From: an uncultured Pelagibacteraceae bacterium
GTDB taxonomy: Bacteria; Pseudomonadota; Alphaproteobacteria; Pelagibacterales; Pelagibacteraceae
Reading direction: 5' to 3'
NCBI GenBank assembly: GCA_902635515.1
Contig: CACPOD010000006.1
Span: 19,481 to 83,480 of the forward strand
Length of the DNA: 64,000 bases
The notes under the pieces were generated by a model. The model did no database searches. It was not told where the DNA came from and saw nothing but the letters and a program-made list of their open reading frames with translations. Each line of letters opens with the position of its first letter. The stretch's first letter is position 1. A program made the translations under genes and the position numbers. This document shows positions 8,779 through 18,002 of this stretch, in pieces.

Positions 8779-8796
8779 AAAGCTTATATCTATCGA

Positions 8797-9720
8797 TTAT
8801 TTAAAATCGTTAGCGTTTTCTTTTGTTACTAATTGTGTTCCTGTATCAATGTTTGGATCAATACTTCCACCATTAGCTAATTCTAGAGCATATTTAACTC
8901 CATATGCACCCATGTTGTAAGAAAACTGTGCAATTGTTGCTGTCATTTCTCCTTTTAAGATACTCGTAGCTGCATCTGGAGTAGCATCAAAACCTACAAC
9001 AACAACATTATTCATATCTGCATCTTTAAGAGCTTGCATAGCGCCTAGGCCCATATTATCGTTTGATGCAAATATTGCTTTGATGTTTGGATTTTTTAAG
9101 ATGATTGACTCAGTTACAGATCTTCCTTTTGCAGTATCCCACTCAGCAGTTTGAGTTGCTACAATATTTAGACCACAATTTTTGAAACCTTTAATTGCAC
9201 CATCTCTTCTAAGCAAAGCTGTAGATTGAGATTCAATACCTGTTAAAATTGCTACATCTGAACCTTTTGGAGTTTTATCACAAATAAATTTAGCAGCTAA
9301 CTCTGCACCATTCATGTTGTTCGTTCCAATAAAAGTTACTCCTTCATTAATTCCTTTTGTATCCACGAATACAACTGGAACACCACTTTTAATCGCATCA
9401 TCTACGATTGGAGCAAAGGCATTTGGATCTCCTGGTGCTAAAGCTATTGCATCAACACCTTTTGCTAATTGGTCCTCAACTTGGTTAATCTGAGCTTGTA
9501 CATCACCCTCTTGCGGTGGTGCAACCAAAACTAAATCAACACCTAATTTTGCTGCTTCTTCTTTAGCTCCTTTTTCTACAGATGCCCAAAAAGGATTACC
9601 TGATCCAGGTCCCTTAATGCTGAATAATATTTTTTTTCCAGCAAATGCCCCTGTTGAAAAACTTGCTAATAGAAAAACAGAAGTAATAATTACACTAATT
9701 ATTTTTGTTAAGTTTTTCAT
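8797..9720 (-). CDS. rbsB: Ribose-type ABC transporter periplasmic binding protein
   Basis: A 307-aa type I periplasmic binding protein (RbsB/LacI fold). Residues 1-28 are a signal peptide ending at FAGKK. Family blocks include GPGSGNPFWASVEKGAKEE near residue 36, GVDAIALAPGDPNA near 88, VVFVDTKG and IFASNDNMGLGAMQAL. It captures an aldose in the periplasm for the permease and ATPase encoded upstream. A strong Shine-Dalgarno (AAGGGGAAAT) precedes the ATG. The kinase, mutarotase and aldose dehydrogenase downstream make ribose or a related aldose the best guess. Confidence 0.88.
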   Translation of the reverse strand: MKNLTKIISVIITSVFLLASFSTGAFAGKKILFSIKGPGSGNPFWASVEKGAKEEAAKLGVDLVLVAPPQEGDVQAQINQVEDQLAKGVDAIALAPGDPNAFAPIVDDAIKSGVPVVFVDTKGINEGVTFIGTNNMNGAELAAKFICDKTPKGSDVAILTGIESQSTALLRRDGAIKGFKNCGLNIVATQTAEWDTAKGRSVTESIILKNPNIKAIFASNDNMGLGAMQALKDADMNNVVVVGFDATPDAATSILKGEMTATIAQFSYNMGAYGVKYALELANGGSIDPNIDTGTQLVTKENANDFK

Positions 9721-9831
9721 ATATTTCCCCTTAGTTGTTTTTTAAAGTTAAATTTAACCGAAATTTTAAAAAGAATTCAACTGTTAATAAGAACAATTCT
9801 AAATTAGATTAAAACAACTAAAACGTGTAAA

Positions 9832-10845
9832 TTATTTTCTTGTTCCAATATCTCTTCTTAAAACGTCAATATAAACAGCTAACACTATAATTGAGCCGAT
9901 TAACACTTGTTGCCAAAATGAACTTACATCCATTAAATTTAATCCATTACGAAGAATACCCATAATCATAACGCCGGCAAAAACTCCAAGTACAGTTCCT
10001 CTTCCTCCAAAAAAACTTGCTCCACCTATAATACAAGCAGCAATCGCATCAAGTTCTGACTGAAGTCCTGCATTTGGATATCCTGAGTCAGTTCTTCCAG
10101 CTAAAATCAAAGCACCAATACCAGATAAAAAACCACACAAAGAATAAACAATAATCAAAATTTTATTTACATTTATTCCTGAAGCTCTTGCTGCATTTGG
10201 ATTGCCTCCAATTGCGTAGATCCATTTACCAGTTTTACTCTTATTTAAAAAAATCCAAAAAATTATATAAACAATTGCAATTAATACCAAACTTACAGGT
10301 AAATATTGAGATTTTTCTAACCCTAACCATTGAAGATCAATTCTTCCATGTCCAAGATATCTAACTTCATCTGTAAAACCACTAATAGGAGTACCGCCTG
10401 AAATTAAATTTCCTGCGCCTCTAAATATATAAAGCGTACCCAAAGTCATTATAAAAGGATGAGGCATCCGCAATAAAGTAATACCTAAACCATTAAATAA
10501 CCCACATAAAAAACCTGCAATCAATGGTGTAAGCACTACAATGAACCAGGGGGCTCCTGCTTTTGCAACGACAGCTAAAATCATAAGAGATAACATCATT
10601 ATAGAGCCTACAGAAAGATCAATTCCTGCTGTTACAATTACCATAAATACTCCTAGAGCTAGCATTGATTGCCAGGATATTTGTTTAAAAACATTGGTTA
10701 CATTTCTCCATGAAAGAAACACATCTGGTTGCAAAATATGCATTACCAGAATCATTAGAACTAACAAAAGAAGTATTCCATACTTTTCAAAGTACGGAAT
10801 TAATTTTAAATGCAAACTTTCTATTTTTTTATCTTTATCTTCCAT
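9832..10845 (-). CDS. rbsC: Ribose-type ABC transporter permease
   Basis: An inner-membrane permease of 337 aa with 9-10 hydrophobic segments and the BPD_transp_2 signature: AGIDLSVGSIMMLSL, and near the C-terminus GELDAIAA-type ELDAIAACIIGGASFFGGRGT. It forms the sugar channel with RbsA and RbsB-type partners. I chose the ATG at 10845, one base after the ATPase stop; an in-frame ATG at 10872 would add nine residues and overlap the ATPase gene by 26 bp. A 111-bp gap separates it from the binding-protein gene. Confidence 0.88.
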   Translation of the reverse strand: MEDKDKKIESLHLKLIPYFEKYGILLLLVLMILVMHILQPDVFLSWRNVTNVFKQISWQSMLALGVFMVIVTAGIDLSVGSIMMLSLMILAVVAKAGAPWFIVVLTPLIAGFLCGLFNGLGITLLRMPHPFIMTLGTLYIFRGAGNLISGGTPISGFTDEVRYLGHGRIDLQWLGLEKSQYLPVSLVLIAIVYIIFWIFLNKSKTGKWIYAIGGNPNAARASGINVNKILIIVYSLCGFLSGIGALILAGRTDSGYPNAGLQSELDAIAACIIGGASFFGGRGTVLGVFAGVMIMGILRNGLNLMDVSSFWQQVLIGSIIVLAVYIDVLRRDIGTRK

Positions 10846-10846
10846 A

Positions 10847-11596
10847 TTATTTTTTACCCATGATCCATCCAATTACTTCATCTCTTGAAGTATTTGAAAG
10901 GGTAGATTCTGCAAAATTAGTTCCTTGGAATAAAGCCATTACACGATCACAAACTGTAAAAATATCGTCCATTCTATGACTTATTACAATCACTCCAACA
11001 CCTGTTTTTTTTAAACTATTAATAAGATCTAAAACTTTGCCAACTTCTTTGATTGCTAATGCTGCAGTCGGTTCATCCATAATTACTACTTTAGCATTAA
11101 AGGCTGTTGATCTTGCGATTGCTACAGCTTGTCTTTGACCACCTGAAAGTTCTTCTACTTTTTGATCGGCGCTTTTAACATTTATTTTTAACTTATCTAA
11201 ATGAGCATTAGTTAACTCTTTAATTTTATTAAAATCTAAAAGTTTTAAAAAACCTAAATTTTTAGTTGGCTCTCTTCCTAAAAAAATATTTTCACCAATA
11301 GGTAAATTACCGGCTAAAGCAAGATCTTGATAAACCATTTCTAAACCTAAATTTTGAGAGTCTCTTGGACTTTCTAATATTTCTTCTTTGCCTTGAAAAA
11401 ATAGGGAACCTGCGCTTGGTTTATAAAGTCCTGACAAAACTTTCATTAAAGTTGATTTTCCTGCTCCGTTATCTCCAACTACACCCAAACATTCTCCAGC
11501 ATGAACTTTTAGGTTAACATTTTCTAATGCAGTAATAGTTCCAAAATATTTTGTTATTCCTTTAGCTTCTAAGAGTGGATTGTTAGTTGACGACAT
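10847..11596 (-). CDS. Sugar ABC transporter ATPase, single-domain
   Basis: A 249-aa ATPase with Walker [10 protein letters not shown] (about 42-50), signature LSGGQRQAVAIARS, Walker B VVIMDEPTAAL and the switch His in VIVISHRMDD. It powers sugar import. E. coli RbsA has two fused ATPase domains of about 500 aa; this one has one, as in FrcA-type systems, so two copies probably dimerise. It is the first transporter gene of the unit, 22 nt downstream of the hydroxyacid dehydrogenase gene and directly upstream of the permease. Confidence 0.9.
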   Translation of the reverse strand: MSSTNNPLLEAKGITKYFGTITALENVNLKVHAGECLGVVGDNGAGKSTLMKVLSGLYKPSAGSLFFQGKEEILESPRDSQNLGLEMVYQDLALAGNLPIGENIFLGREPTKNLGFLKLLDFNKIKELTNAHLDKLKINVKSADQKVEELSGGQRQAVAIARSTAFNAKVVIMDEPTAALAIKEVGKVLDLINSLKKTGVGVIVISHRMDDIFTVCDRVMALFQGTNFAESTLSNTSRDEVIGWIMGKK

Positions 11597-11618
11597 AATT
11601 TATAAAATTATTAAAATA

Positions 11619-12641
11619 TCAATTAATTGCAACTGGTTTTGAGGCCAATAACCCTACTGTTTTCAATTGAGCTTGTTTGCAAAATTTTGGTTTTAAATTT
11701 TTTGAAATTAGATGCATGTCCTTTAAAACTATATCCCCCATACTATAAAAGGCCTCTGTTAAAGCTCCTGCTCTGTGCGCAGAAAACAAAATGTTTTTAA
11801 CTTTCCTAATTGGGTCATTTTTTCTCACTGGTTCTTCAGGAAATACATCAGTAGCTACATATATATCTCCCTTTTTAACTCTCTTGATTAAATCTTTAAA
11901 ATTTACAACTGCTGCTCGACTCATCAATATGAATAATGAGTTTGTTTTCATTTTATTGATTAAACTTTTATTTACTAAATTTTTGTTTTTGGTTGTTACT
12001 GCTGCTAATACATAAATAATTTCGCATGTTTTAAACATTTTATTTAAGCTAACTGGATTAAATCCAAAGCTTTTGATTTTATTATTTGATAACCAAGGGT
12101 CAAAAACATTTATATCTTTAGTAAATGGTAGCAACATTGGGTATAAAGATTTAGCTAAATCACCAAATCCTAATAATCCAATTTTTTTTCCAGATAAAAG
12201 TGATGCTTTTAAGTTACTTTCTAATCCATATTTTTCTTTACCTTTTACAAAATCAAAATGAGCATTGTGAATATTCCTTAATAGAGAAAGTGTCATTCCT
12301 AATGCAATTTCGGCGACAGGCTTTGAAAATACTGGAGAAGTTGCGATAACATGTATTCCCTTTTTAGCACAATAAACATAATCAACGTTATTCATAAAAT
12401 TACTTTCAACATTAATTATTGCTTTTAATTTTTTTGCTTTTGACAAAATTTTTTTATCTAAATCTGGTTGACCCATAATAAAAGTAACATTATCAATATA
12501 TTTTTCATAAAATTTTCTTTTGTTTTTGTGAGGTGCAACTAAAACCTTATATTTTGATTTTAATTCTTTTAATTTTTTTTTAGTAAAAATAAGATCTAAT
12601 GTTCTTGGGAAAGGATCAGATATAACAATTGGTTTTTTCAT
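11619..12641 (-). CDS. D-isomer specific 2-hydroxyacid dehydrogenase family protein
   Basis: A 340-aa NAD-dependent oxidoreductase related to phosphoglycerate and glyoxylate/hydroxypyruvate reductases. The nucleotide-binding loop GLLGFGDLAKS lies near residue 153, and the Arg-Glu-His catalytic set appears as SRAAVV, EEPV and SAHRAG. GxGxxG is altered to GFGDLA, a modest deviation. It lies between a Gfo/Idh gene (20 nt upstream) and the sugar ATPase, so it probably reduces or oxidises a 2-keto/2-hydroxy acid in the same sugar pathway. Substrate unknown. Confidence 0.82.
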   Translation of the reverse strand: MKKPIVISDPFPRTLDLIFTKKKLKELKSKYKVLVAPHKNKRKFYEKYIDNVTFIMGQPDLDKKILSKAKKLKAIINVESNFMNNVDYVYCAKKGIHVIATSPVFSKPVAEIALGMTLSLLRNIHNAHFDFVKGKEKYGLESNLKASLLSGKKIGLLGFGDLAKSLYPMLLPFTKDINVFDPWLSNNKIKSFGFNPVSLNKMFKTCEIIYVLAAVTTKNKNLVNKSLINKMKTNSLFILMSRAAVVNFKDLIKRVKKGDIYVATDVFPEEPVRKNDPIRKVKNILFSAHRAGALTEAFYSMGDIVLKDMHLISKNLKPKFCKQAQLKTVGLLASKPVAIN

Positions 12642-12660
12642 TAATTGTATAACAAACTTA

Positions 12661-13818
12661 TTAATTCATAATTTTTTTAATTTCTTCTAATGTAAATGGT
12701 TTTGGTTTCTTGCATGTTGTTTTTATTTCTTGTGGGATACCAGTTTGTGAAGCTCTCATAGTAGAATCAATTATATCTAAAACATGAAGGGATAGCTCTC
12801 CATTACATCTGTGCTCTAAATTATTTTCAATTGCATAAGCCATTTCTGATAAACCAGCACCTCTATAATTTGCATTAGTAGGTGACTCATTTGGCCTAGA
12901 GCTTTGACTCTTTATATTAATCTTTCCTAGAGGCATCATATCAGTTTTATGTTCTCCCCAATTACCACCAGCAGTCACTGAAACAAAAGCTGATCCACCA
13001 AACATATTTGGATCTGGAACAATTATTGACCCTTTGTTTCCATAAAGTTCAATATGATTTCTTTGATGAGCTACAACATCAAAAGATAAAGTTATTTGAA
13101 TTATGCAATCATTTTCAAATTGTATAGTTGCTAAGTAAGTTGTTGGTGTTTCAACTTTAAATTTTTGACCTTTTTTTGGACCAATTCCAATTTCTCTTTC
13201 TTCAAAAACTTTTGTACACCTTCCTTGAACCTGTTTTGCTGGACCAATTAAATTTACTAGTGCTGTCAAATAGTATGGACCCATATCAATAACTGGTCCA
13301 CCTTCATTTTCTGCAAACCAAGACTCTGGATTTGGATGATAAGATTGTACACCTGGAAAAGCAAATATAGCATTACCTAATTTAATATCCCCAATTACAC
13401 CATTATCAATTAGCTCTCTAGTTTTTTGAATACCGCCACCTAAAAAAGTATCTGGCGCGTTTCCTATGTAAAGATTTTTTTTATTAGCAAGTTCAACTAA
13501 TTTTTTTCCATCTTCAAAATTAACTGCTAATGGCTTTTCAGCATAAGAATGTTTTCCATTTTCAAGGGCCAATTTAGAAACTTGATAATGTGCACCTGGT
13601 ATTGTTAAATTTAAGATTATTTCAATTTCTTTATCTTTTAAAAGCTCATCAACCGTTACAGCCTCAATATTGTAGTGAATTGCACATTTTTTAGCAGCAT
13701 CCATGTTTATATCTGCACATTTGACTATTCTTATATTATTAAAGTACTCCTGGGCTCTAAAATAGGTTTCAGAAATATGACCACAGCCAATTAGACCGAC
13801 TTTAAAAATTTTACTCAT
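12661..13818 (-). CDS. Gfo/Idh/MocA family oxidoreductase
   Basis: A 385-aa NAD(P)-dependent dehydrogenase of the glucose-fructose oxidoreductase/inositol dehydrogenase family. The N-terminal Rossmann motif GLIGCGHISETYF (8-20) and the EKPLAVN motif near residue 93 are clear, followed by the C-terminal beta-sheet domain. The conserved lysine of EKP is present. It starts 7 nt after the iolD stop, so it is cotranscribed with iolD and may oxidise an inositol isomer or another cyclic polyol or sugar. Four Gfo/Idh paralogues occur in the window. Confidence 0.88.
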   Translation of the reverse strand: MSKIFKVGLIGCGHISETYFRAQEYFNNIRIVKCADINMDAAKKCAIHYNIEAVTVDELLKDKEIEIILNLTIPGAHYQVSKLALENGKHSYAEKPLAVNFEDGKKLVELANKKNLYIGNAPDTFLGGGIQKTRELIDNGVIGDIKLGNAIFAFPGVQSYHPNPESWFAENEGGPVIDMGPYYLTALVNLIGPAKQVQGRCTKVFEEREIGIGPKKGQKFKVETPTTYLATIQFENDCIIQITLSFDVVAHQRNHIELYGNKGSIIVPDPNMFGGSAFVSVTAGGNWGEHKTDMMPLGKINIKSQSSRPNESPTNANYRGAGLSEMAYAIENNLEHRCNGELSLHVLDIIDSTMRASQTGIPQEIKTTCKKPKPFTLEEIKKIMN

Positions 13819-13824
13819 AAAGGT

Positions 13825-15669
13825 TTATACACCTTGTCTTTGTTTGCCTTTTCCTTCTTTATAAAGTTTTAAAGCCTCTTCATTTTCTTTAGTTTTAGGA
13901 ATTTCAAGTGTTGGGCTATCCCAAAAAGCAGAACCCTCAACCCACTTATAAGCATGAGTTTTTATTGAAATAACGTATGTTACATCAGATGCTTTTGCTC
14001 TCTTAAATGCAGCTTCAAGATCTGAAATTGAATTAACATGTTCAGATTTAGCTCCCATACTTTCTGCATGTTTTGCAAAATCAACATCAACTAATCCTGG
14101 AGTATTAGAGCTCTTTAATAAGTTATTATATTCTTTACCACCTTTAAATAGTTGAAGTCGATTGATAACTGCAAACCCACCATTATCACAAACTATAATT
14201 ATCAATTTGTTTTTTGTAATAACTGATGAATAAATATCTGTATTATTTAGAAGATAAGAACCATCTCCTACAAAAGAAATTACTTCTTTATCAGGATTAG
14301 CCATTTTTATTCCAAGTGCTCCTGAAATTTCATAACTCATACAACTAAAACCCCACTCTGTTTCATGAGTATTTAATTCTCTAGGTCTCCAAACTTGAAC
14401 AACTTCACCAACCAAACCTCCTGCTGCAGTAACAGCTATATCTGTTGGGTCAGAGTTTCTATAAATTGCACCAATTACCTGAACATAACTTGGAACTTCT
14501 TGATTTGTTGGCGCACTCTCTTTATCTATATGTTCATTCCAAGATTTGAGTTCAGTTTGAGATTTTTTATTCCATTCTTCTCCAGCTTTCCAACTGCCTA
14601 ATGCTAGTGAAAGCTCTGTTAATGAAACTTTAGCATCTCCAATGACAGCTTGTGCTAAATGTTTGTTAGCATCAAATCTTGATACATTTATTGAAACTAG
14701 TTTAAAATCTTTGTTTTCAAAATTTGCCCATGATCCAGTTGTAAAATCTGCAAGTTTAGTTCCAACTGCAATTGCTAAATCTGTTTCTTTTGCTAATGTA
14801 TTTGTATTTTTTCCACCTAAACCGCCAATCTGGCCTGCAAAATGAGAATGATCTCTTTTCATTGTAGAATATCCCATTACAGTTTGAGTGACTGGTATAT
14901 TATGTTTAATCGCAAATTGACTTAACTCATCCATTGCATCTGAGTAAAAAACTCCACCACCAGAAATTATAATTGGATTTTTTGATAATTTAATTTTTTC
15001 TGCTGCTTCTTTGATTTGAAATTCATCTGGTCTTGGTCTTCTGATCGCGTGGACTCTTTCCTTAAAAAATTCCTCAGGATAATCAAAAGTTTGACCTTGT
15101 ATATCTTGACTTAAAGCGATACATGCAGGACCACAATCTGCAGGATCTAACATTGTTTGAACACCTGCCGGGAATGATTGAATAATCTGCTCTGGTCTTG
15201 TTATTCTATCAAAATATCTTGTAACTGGTTTAAATGCATCATTAGCTGTAATTCCAGGGTTATTAAAATGCTCAACTTGTTGCAATACTGGGTCCGGCAT
15301 TCTATTTGCATAAGTGTCTCCAGGTAAAAATAAAATTGGTAATCTGTTACTCATAGCAACTGCAGCAGCTGTAACCATATTTGTTGCCCCAGGTCCAACA
15401 GAGGATGTTGCTACAAAAATTTGTTGTCTTCTTTTTGCTCTAGCATAGCCAATTCCTGTAAGAGCCATATTTTGTTCATGGTGTCCTCTATATGTTGGAA
15501 GTTCTTTTTGATTTTCCTCTAGTGCTTGACCTAGACACGCTACATTTCCATGTCCAAAAATTCCAAAGACACCTGGAAATAAAGGTTCTTTTTTACCGTT
15601 AATTAATATTTTCTGAGCAATTAAATATTTAACTATCGCATGAGCACATGTGAGGGTAATTTTTTTCAT
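13825..15669 (-). CDS. iolD: 3D-(3,5/4)-trihydroxycyclohexane-1,2-dione hydrolase IolD
   Basis: A 614-aa thiamine diphosphate enzyme; full length for IolD, which opens the inositol-derived ring to 5-deoxy-D-glucuronate, the third step of myo-inositol catabolism. The activating Glu sits in YRGHHEQNMAL (E65), the ThDP/Mg motif GDGSYLLNN begins at 468, and IolD-specific blocks FGIFGHGNVACLGQAL (36-50) and LPGDTYANRMPDPVLQQ are present, separating it from acetolactate synthase. It is the first gene of the minus-strand operon and diverges from the aldehyde dehydrogenase gene across 92 bp that holds a palindrome (15690-15708). Confidence 0.95.
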   Translation of the reverse strand: MKKITLTCAHAIVKYLIAQKILINGKKEPLFPGVFGIFGHGNVACLGQALEENQKELPTYRGHHEQNMALTGIGYARAKRRQQIFVATSSVGPGATNMVTAAAVAMSNRLPILFLPGDTYANRMPDPVLQQVEHFNNPGITANDAFKPVTRYFDRITRPEQIIQSFPAGVQTMLDPADCGPACIALSQDIQGQTFDYPEEFFKERVHAIRRPRPDEFQIKEAAEKIKLSKNPIIISGGGVFYSDAMDELSQFAIKHNIPVTQTVMGYSTMKRDHSHFAGQIGGLGGKNTNTLAKETDLAIAVGTKLADFTTGSWANFENKDFKLVSINVSRFDANKHLAQAVIGDAKVSLTELSLALGSWKAGEEWNKKSQTELKSWNEHIDKESAPTNQEVPSYVQVIGAIYRNSDPTDIAVTAAGGLVGEVVQVWRPRELNTHETEWGFSCMSYEISGALGIKMANPDKEVISFVGDGSYLLNNTDIYSSVITKNKLIIIVCDNGGFAVINRLQLFKGGKEYNNLLKSSNTPGLVDVDFAKHAESMGAKSEHVNSISDLEAAFKRAKASDVTYVISIKTHAYKWVEGSAFWDSPTLEIPKTKENEEALKLYKEGKGKQRQGV

Positions 15670-15689
15670 AAATATGTTTATCTTTTAAT

Positions 15690-15708
15690 ATGTATAGTGT
15701 TTATATAT
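15690..15708. promoter_or_regulatory. Candidate operator palindrome in the iolD/aldehyde dehydrogenase promoter
   Basis: ATGTATA-GTGTT-TATATAT: an imperfect inverted repeat with 5-nt spacer, 21 nt upstream of iolD and 54 nt upstream of the divergent aldehyde dehydrogenase gene. The same layout recurs at 20283, 28127 and 34754. Assigned by comparison within the window only; this is the weakest of the four copies. Confidence 0.4.
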
Positions 15709-15761
15709 AATTCTATTTATAAATTAAAAAACCTAATTAAGTAAACTTAAAAATAAATTCT

Positions 15762-17204
15762 ATGTACGAAAAATTTGGACAATTCATTGACGGTAAATGG
15801 CAACAAGCTGAAAAAAAAGAAACTTACGACGTAATCAACCCTGCAACAGAAGAAGTAATTGGAAAAGCATCAAAAGCTTCATCTATTGAAGTACAAAAAG
15901 CATTAAAGTCTGCAGAAAAAGGTTTGGAAGTTTGGAAAAACACTGCACCATGGCAAAGAGCTTACGTGCTTAGAAAAATTGCAGACATGATGAGAGAAAA
16001 AAAAGATGTTATAGCAAAATGGTTAACTCTTGAAGTTGGAAAGCCTCTTGCAGAAGCAGTTGGTGAAGTTGGTGGTGGAGCTGATATTTTTGAGTGGAAT
16101 GCTGAAGAAACAAAAAGAATTTATGGTCAAACACAACAAAGTAGATTTCCAGATACTAGAGTCCATGTTTATTATCAACCCGTGGGAGTTGTTGCAGCTT
16201 TGGTTCCTTGGAATTTCCCAATAGTTTTAGCATCTAGAAAAATTTCTACTGCCCTAGCTGCAGGATGTTCTGTAATTTGTAAGCCTGACGTAATTACCCC
16301 TGGTGCTGTAATGGAATTAGTAAATATTTGCAAAGAAGCTGGAGTACCTGATGGTGTTGTTAGTCTTTTGTCAGGTGATCCCGCTGAAATATCAAATGAA
16401 TTAATGGAATCAGATATAATTAAAAAAGTTTCAGTTACTGGATCGACTAGAGTTGGTAAAATTATTTTAAAAAAAGCAGCTGATAAAGTTCAAAGAGTTA
16501 CTATGGAGCTAAGCGGACACTCGCCTTTTATTGTATGTGAAGATGTAGATATGAACAAAGTAGCTGATATAGCAATAACTGGTAAATTTAGAAATAACGG
16601 TCAGGTCTGTATTTCACCTAATAGATTTTATATCCAAGAAAATAGAAAAGAGGATTTTGTTAATGCCTTTATTGAAAGGGCAAAAAAATTAAAAATTGGA
16701 AACGGTATGGACGAAGGTGTAGATCTTGGACCTTTAACTACCGCTAAAAGATTGGAAGAAATAGAAAAACTAGTTGAAACTACTAAAAAAGAAGGAGCAA
16801 AAGTATTAATGGGTGGACAAAGACCTTCTGGATTCAACAAGGGATACTATTATGAACCAACAGTCTTTGATGATGTTAAAGATAATTTTACAATTATGAG
16901 AGAAGAGCCTTTCGGTCCACTAGTTCCAATTTTAACTTTTAAAACTTTTGATGAAGTAATTGAAAGAGCAAATGATAATGACTTAGGATTATGTAGTTAT
17001 TTATACACTAACTCTATGGATAAAGCTCACATTGGATCTGAAAAATTAGAGTCTGGTTGTGTTGCAGTGAATACTGGAGTTGTTGCTATAGCTGAGGCAC
17101 CTTTTGGAGGAATAAAACAAACTGGTTATGGTCGTGAAGGTGGTTCAGGGGCGATAAAAGATTATCTAAATGTGAAATACACTCACATGGGATTAAAAAT
17201 CTAA
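15762..17204 (+). CDS. NAD(P)-dependent aldehyde dehydrogenase (succinate-semialdehyde type)
   Basis: A 480-aa class 3 aldehyde dehydrogenase. The general-base Glu lies in MELSGHSPF near residue 248 and the catalytic Cys in NNGQVCISPNRFY near 282; the C-terminus GYGREGG...IKDYLNVKY matches GabD-like enzymes. It oxidises a semialdehyde to the acid. It is 3 nt upstream of an HpaI-type aldolase, so the natural reading is that it removes the aldehyde released by that aldolase (for example succinic semialdehyde, glycolaldehyde or malonic semialdehyde). Divergent from iolD, it may join inositol or sugar-acid catabolism. Confidence 0.88.
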   Translation: MYEKFGQFIDGKWQQAEKKETYDVINPATEEVIGKASKASSIEVQKALKSAEKGLEVWKNTAPWQRAYVLRKIADMMREKKDVIAKWLTLEVGKPLAEAVGEVGGGADIFEWNAEETKRIYGQTQQSRFPDTRVHVYYQPVGVVAALVPWNFPIVLASRKISTALAAGCSVICKPDVITPGAVMELVNICKEAGVPDGVVSLLSGDPAEISNELMESDIIKKVSVTGSTRVGKIILKKAADKVQRVTMELSGHSPFIVCEDVDMNKVADIAITGKFRNNGQVCISPNRFYIQENRKEDFVNAFIERAKKLKIGNGMDEGVDLGPLTTAKRLEEIEKLVETTKKEGAKVLMGGQRPSGFNKGYYYEPTVFDDVKDNFTIMREEPFGPLVPILTFKTFDEVIERANDNDLGLCSYLYTNSMDKAHIGSEKLESGCVAVNTGVVAIAEAPFGGIKQTGYGREGGSGAIKDYLNVKYTHMGLKI

Positions 17205-17207
17205 AAA

Positions 17208-18002
17208 ATGAGAAAAAATAAAATCAAACAAATGATGAAGGAAGGTAATCCTGTTATTAACGGCTGGTGTGCGATTCCAAGTACAGCCTCTGTCGAAGCA
17301 ATGGCTCATCAAGGTTGGGATTCTTTAACTATTGATATGCAACATGGTTTAGTTGACTACAGTAATGCGCTTCCCATGCTTCAGACAATATCAACAACAG
17401 ATGTAACTCCTTTAGCTAGAGTTAATTGGAACGAACCAGGTCAAATTATGAAAATTTTAGATGCTGGATGTTACGGAATTGTTTGTCCTATGGTAAGTAA
17501 TAAAAAAGAGGCAGAAAATTTTGTTCAAGCATGTATGTATCCACCTGATGGTTACAGAAGTTTTGGTCCTATTAGAGGTTTAATTTATGGTGGAGCTGAT
17601 TATGCAGATCACGCTAATGAAGAAATACTAAAATTAGCAATGATAGAAACAAAAGAGTCTTTAGAAAATCTTGATGAGATAATGTCTACACCAGGTGTTG
17701 ATGGTATTTATATTGGTCCGGCAGATTTAAGTTTAGCAATAGGTGAAAAACCTGGTTTTGATAGGTCTGAGTCTACAAAAGCTTATTCTGAAATTTTAAG
17801 AATTCTAGAACATGCTAAAAAAAATAATATTTTTGCAGGAATTCATAATGGTACTACAGAATATGCTACTAAGATGATCGAAAAAGGTTTTGATTTTGTA
17901 ACTATAGCATCTGATTTAAGAGCTTTAAGTGCTGGCGCTAAAGCCACAGTAGATAAAATGAAGGGTTCTTTATCAAAAAAAGACGACAACTCTACTTACT
18001 AA
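17208..18002 (+). CDS. HpcH/HpaI class II aldolase
   Basis: A 264-aa pyruvate-type class II aldolase. Visible are IDMQHGLVDY near residue 42 (metal/base region, reading DMQHG where the family often has DGEHA), PLARVNW with the phosphate/carboxylate-binding Arg near 71, the YPPDGYRSFGP block near 112, and metal ligands in MIETKESL and IGPADLS. The family cleaves 2-keto-3-deoxy or 4-hydroxy-2-keto acids into pyruvate plus an aldehyde. The 3-nt spacing from the aldehyde dehydrogenase suggests a two-step module. It converges with the PanB-like gene, overlapping by 4 bp. Confidence 0.88.
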   Translation: MRKNKIKQMMKEGNPVINGWCAIPSTASVEAMAHQGWDSLTIDMQHGLVDYSNALPMLQTISTTDVTPLARVNWNEPGQIMKILDAGCYGIVCPMVSNKKEAENFVQACMYPPDGYRSFGPIRGLIYGGADYADHANEEILKLAMIETKESLENLDEIMSTPGVDGIYIGPADLSLAIGEKPGFDRSESTKAYSEILRILEHAKKNNIFAGIHNGTTEYATKMIEKGFDFVTIASDLRALSAGAKATVDKMKGSLSKKDDNSTY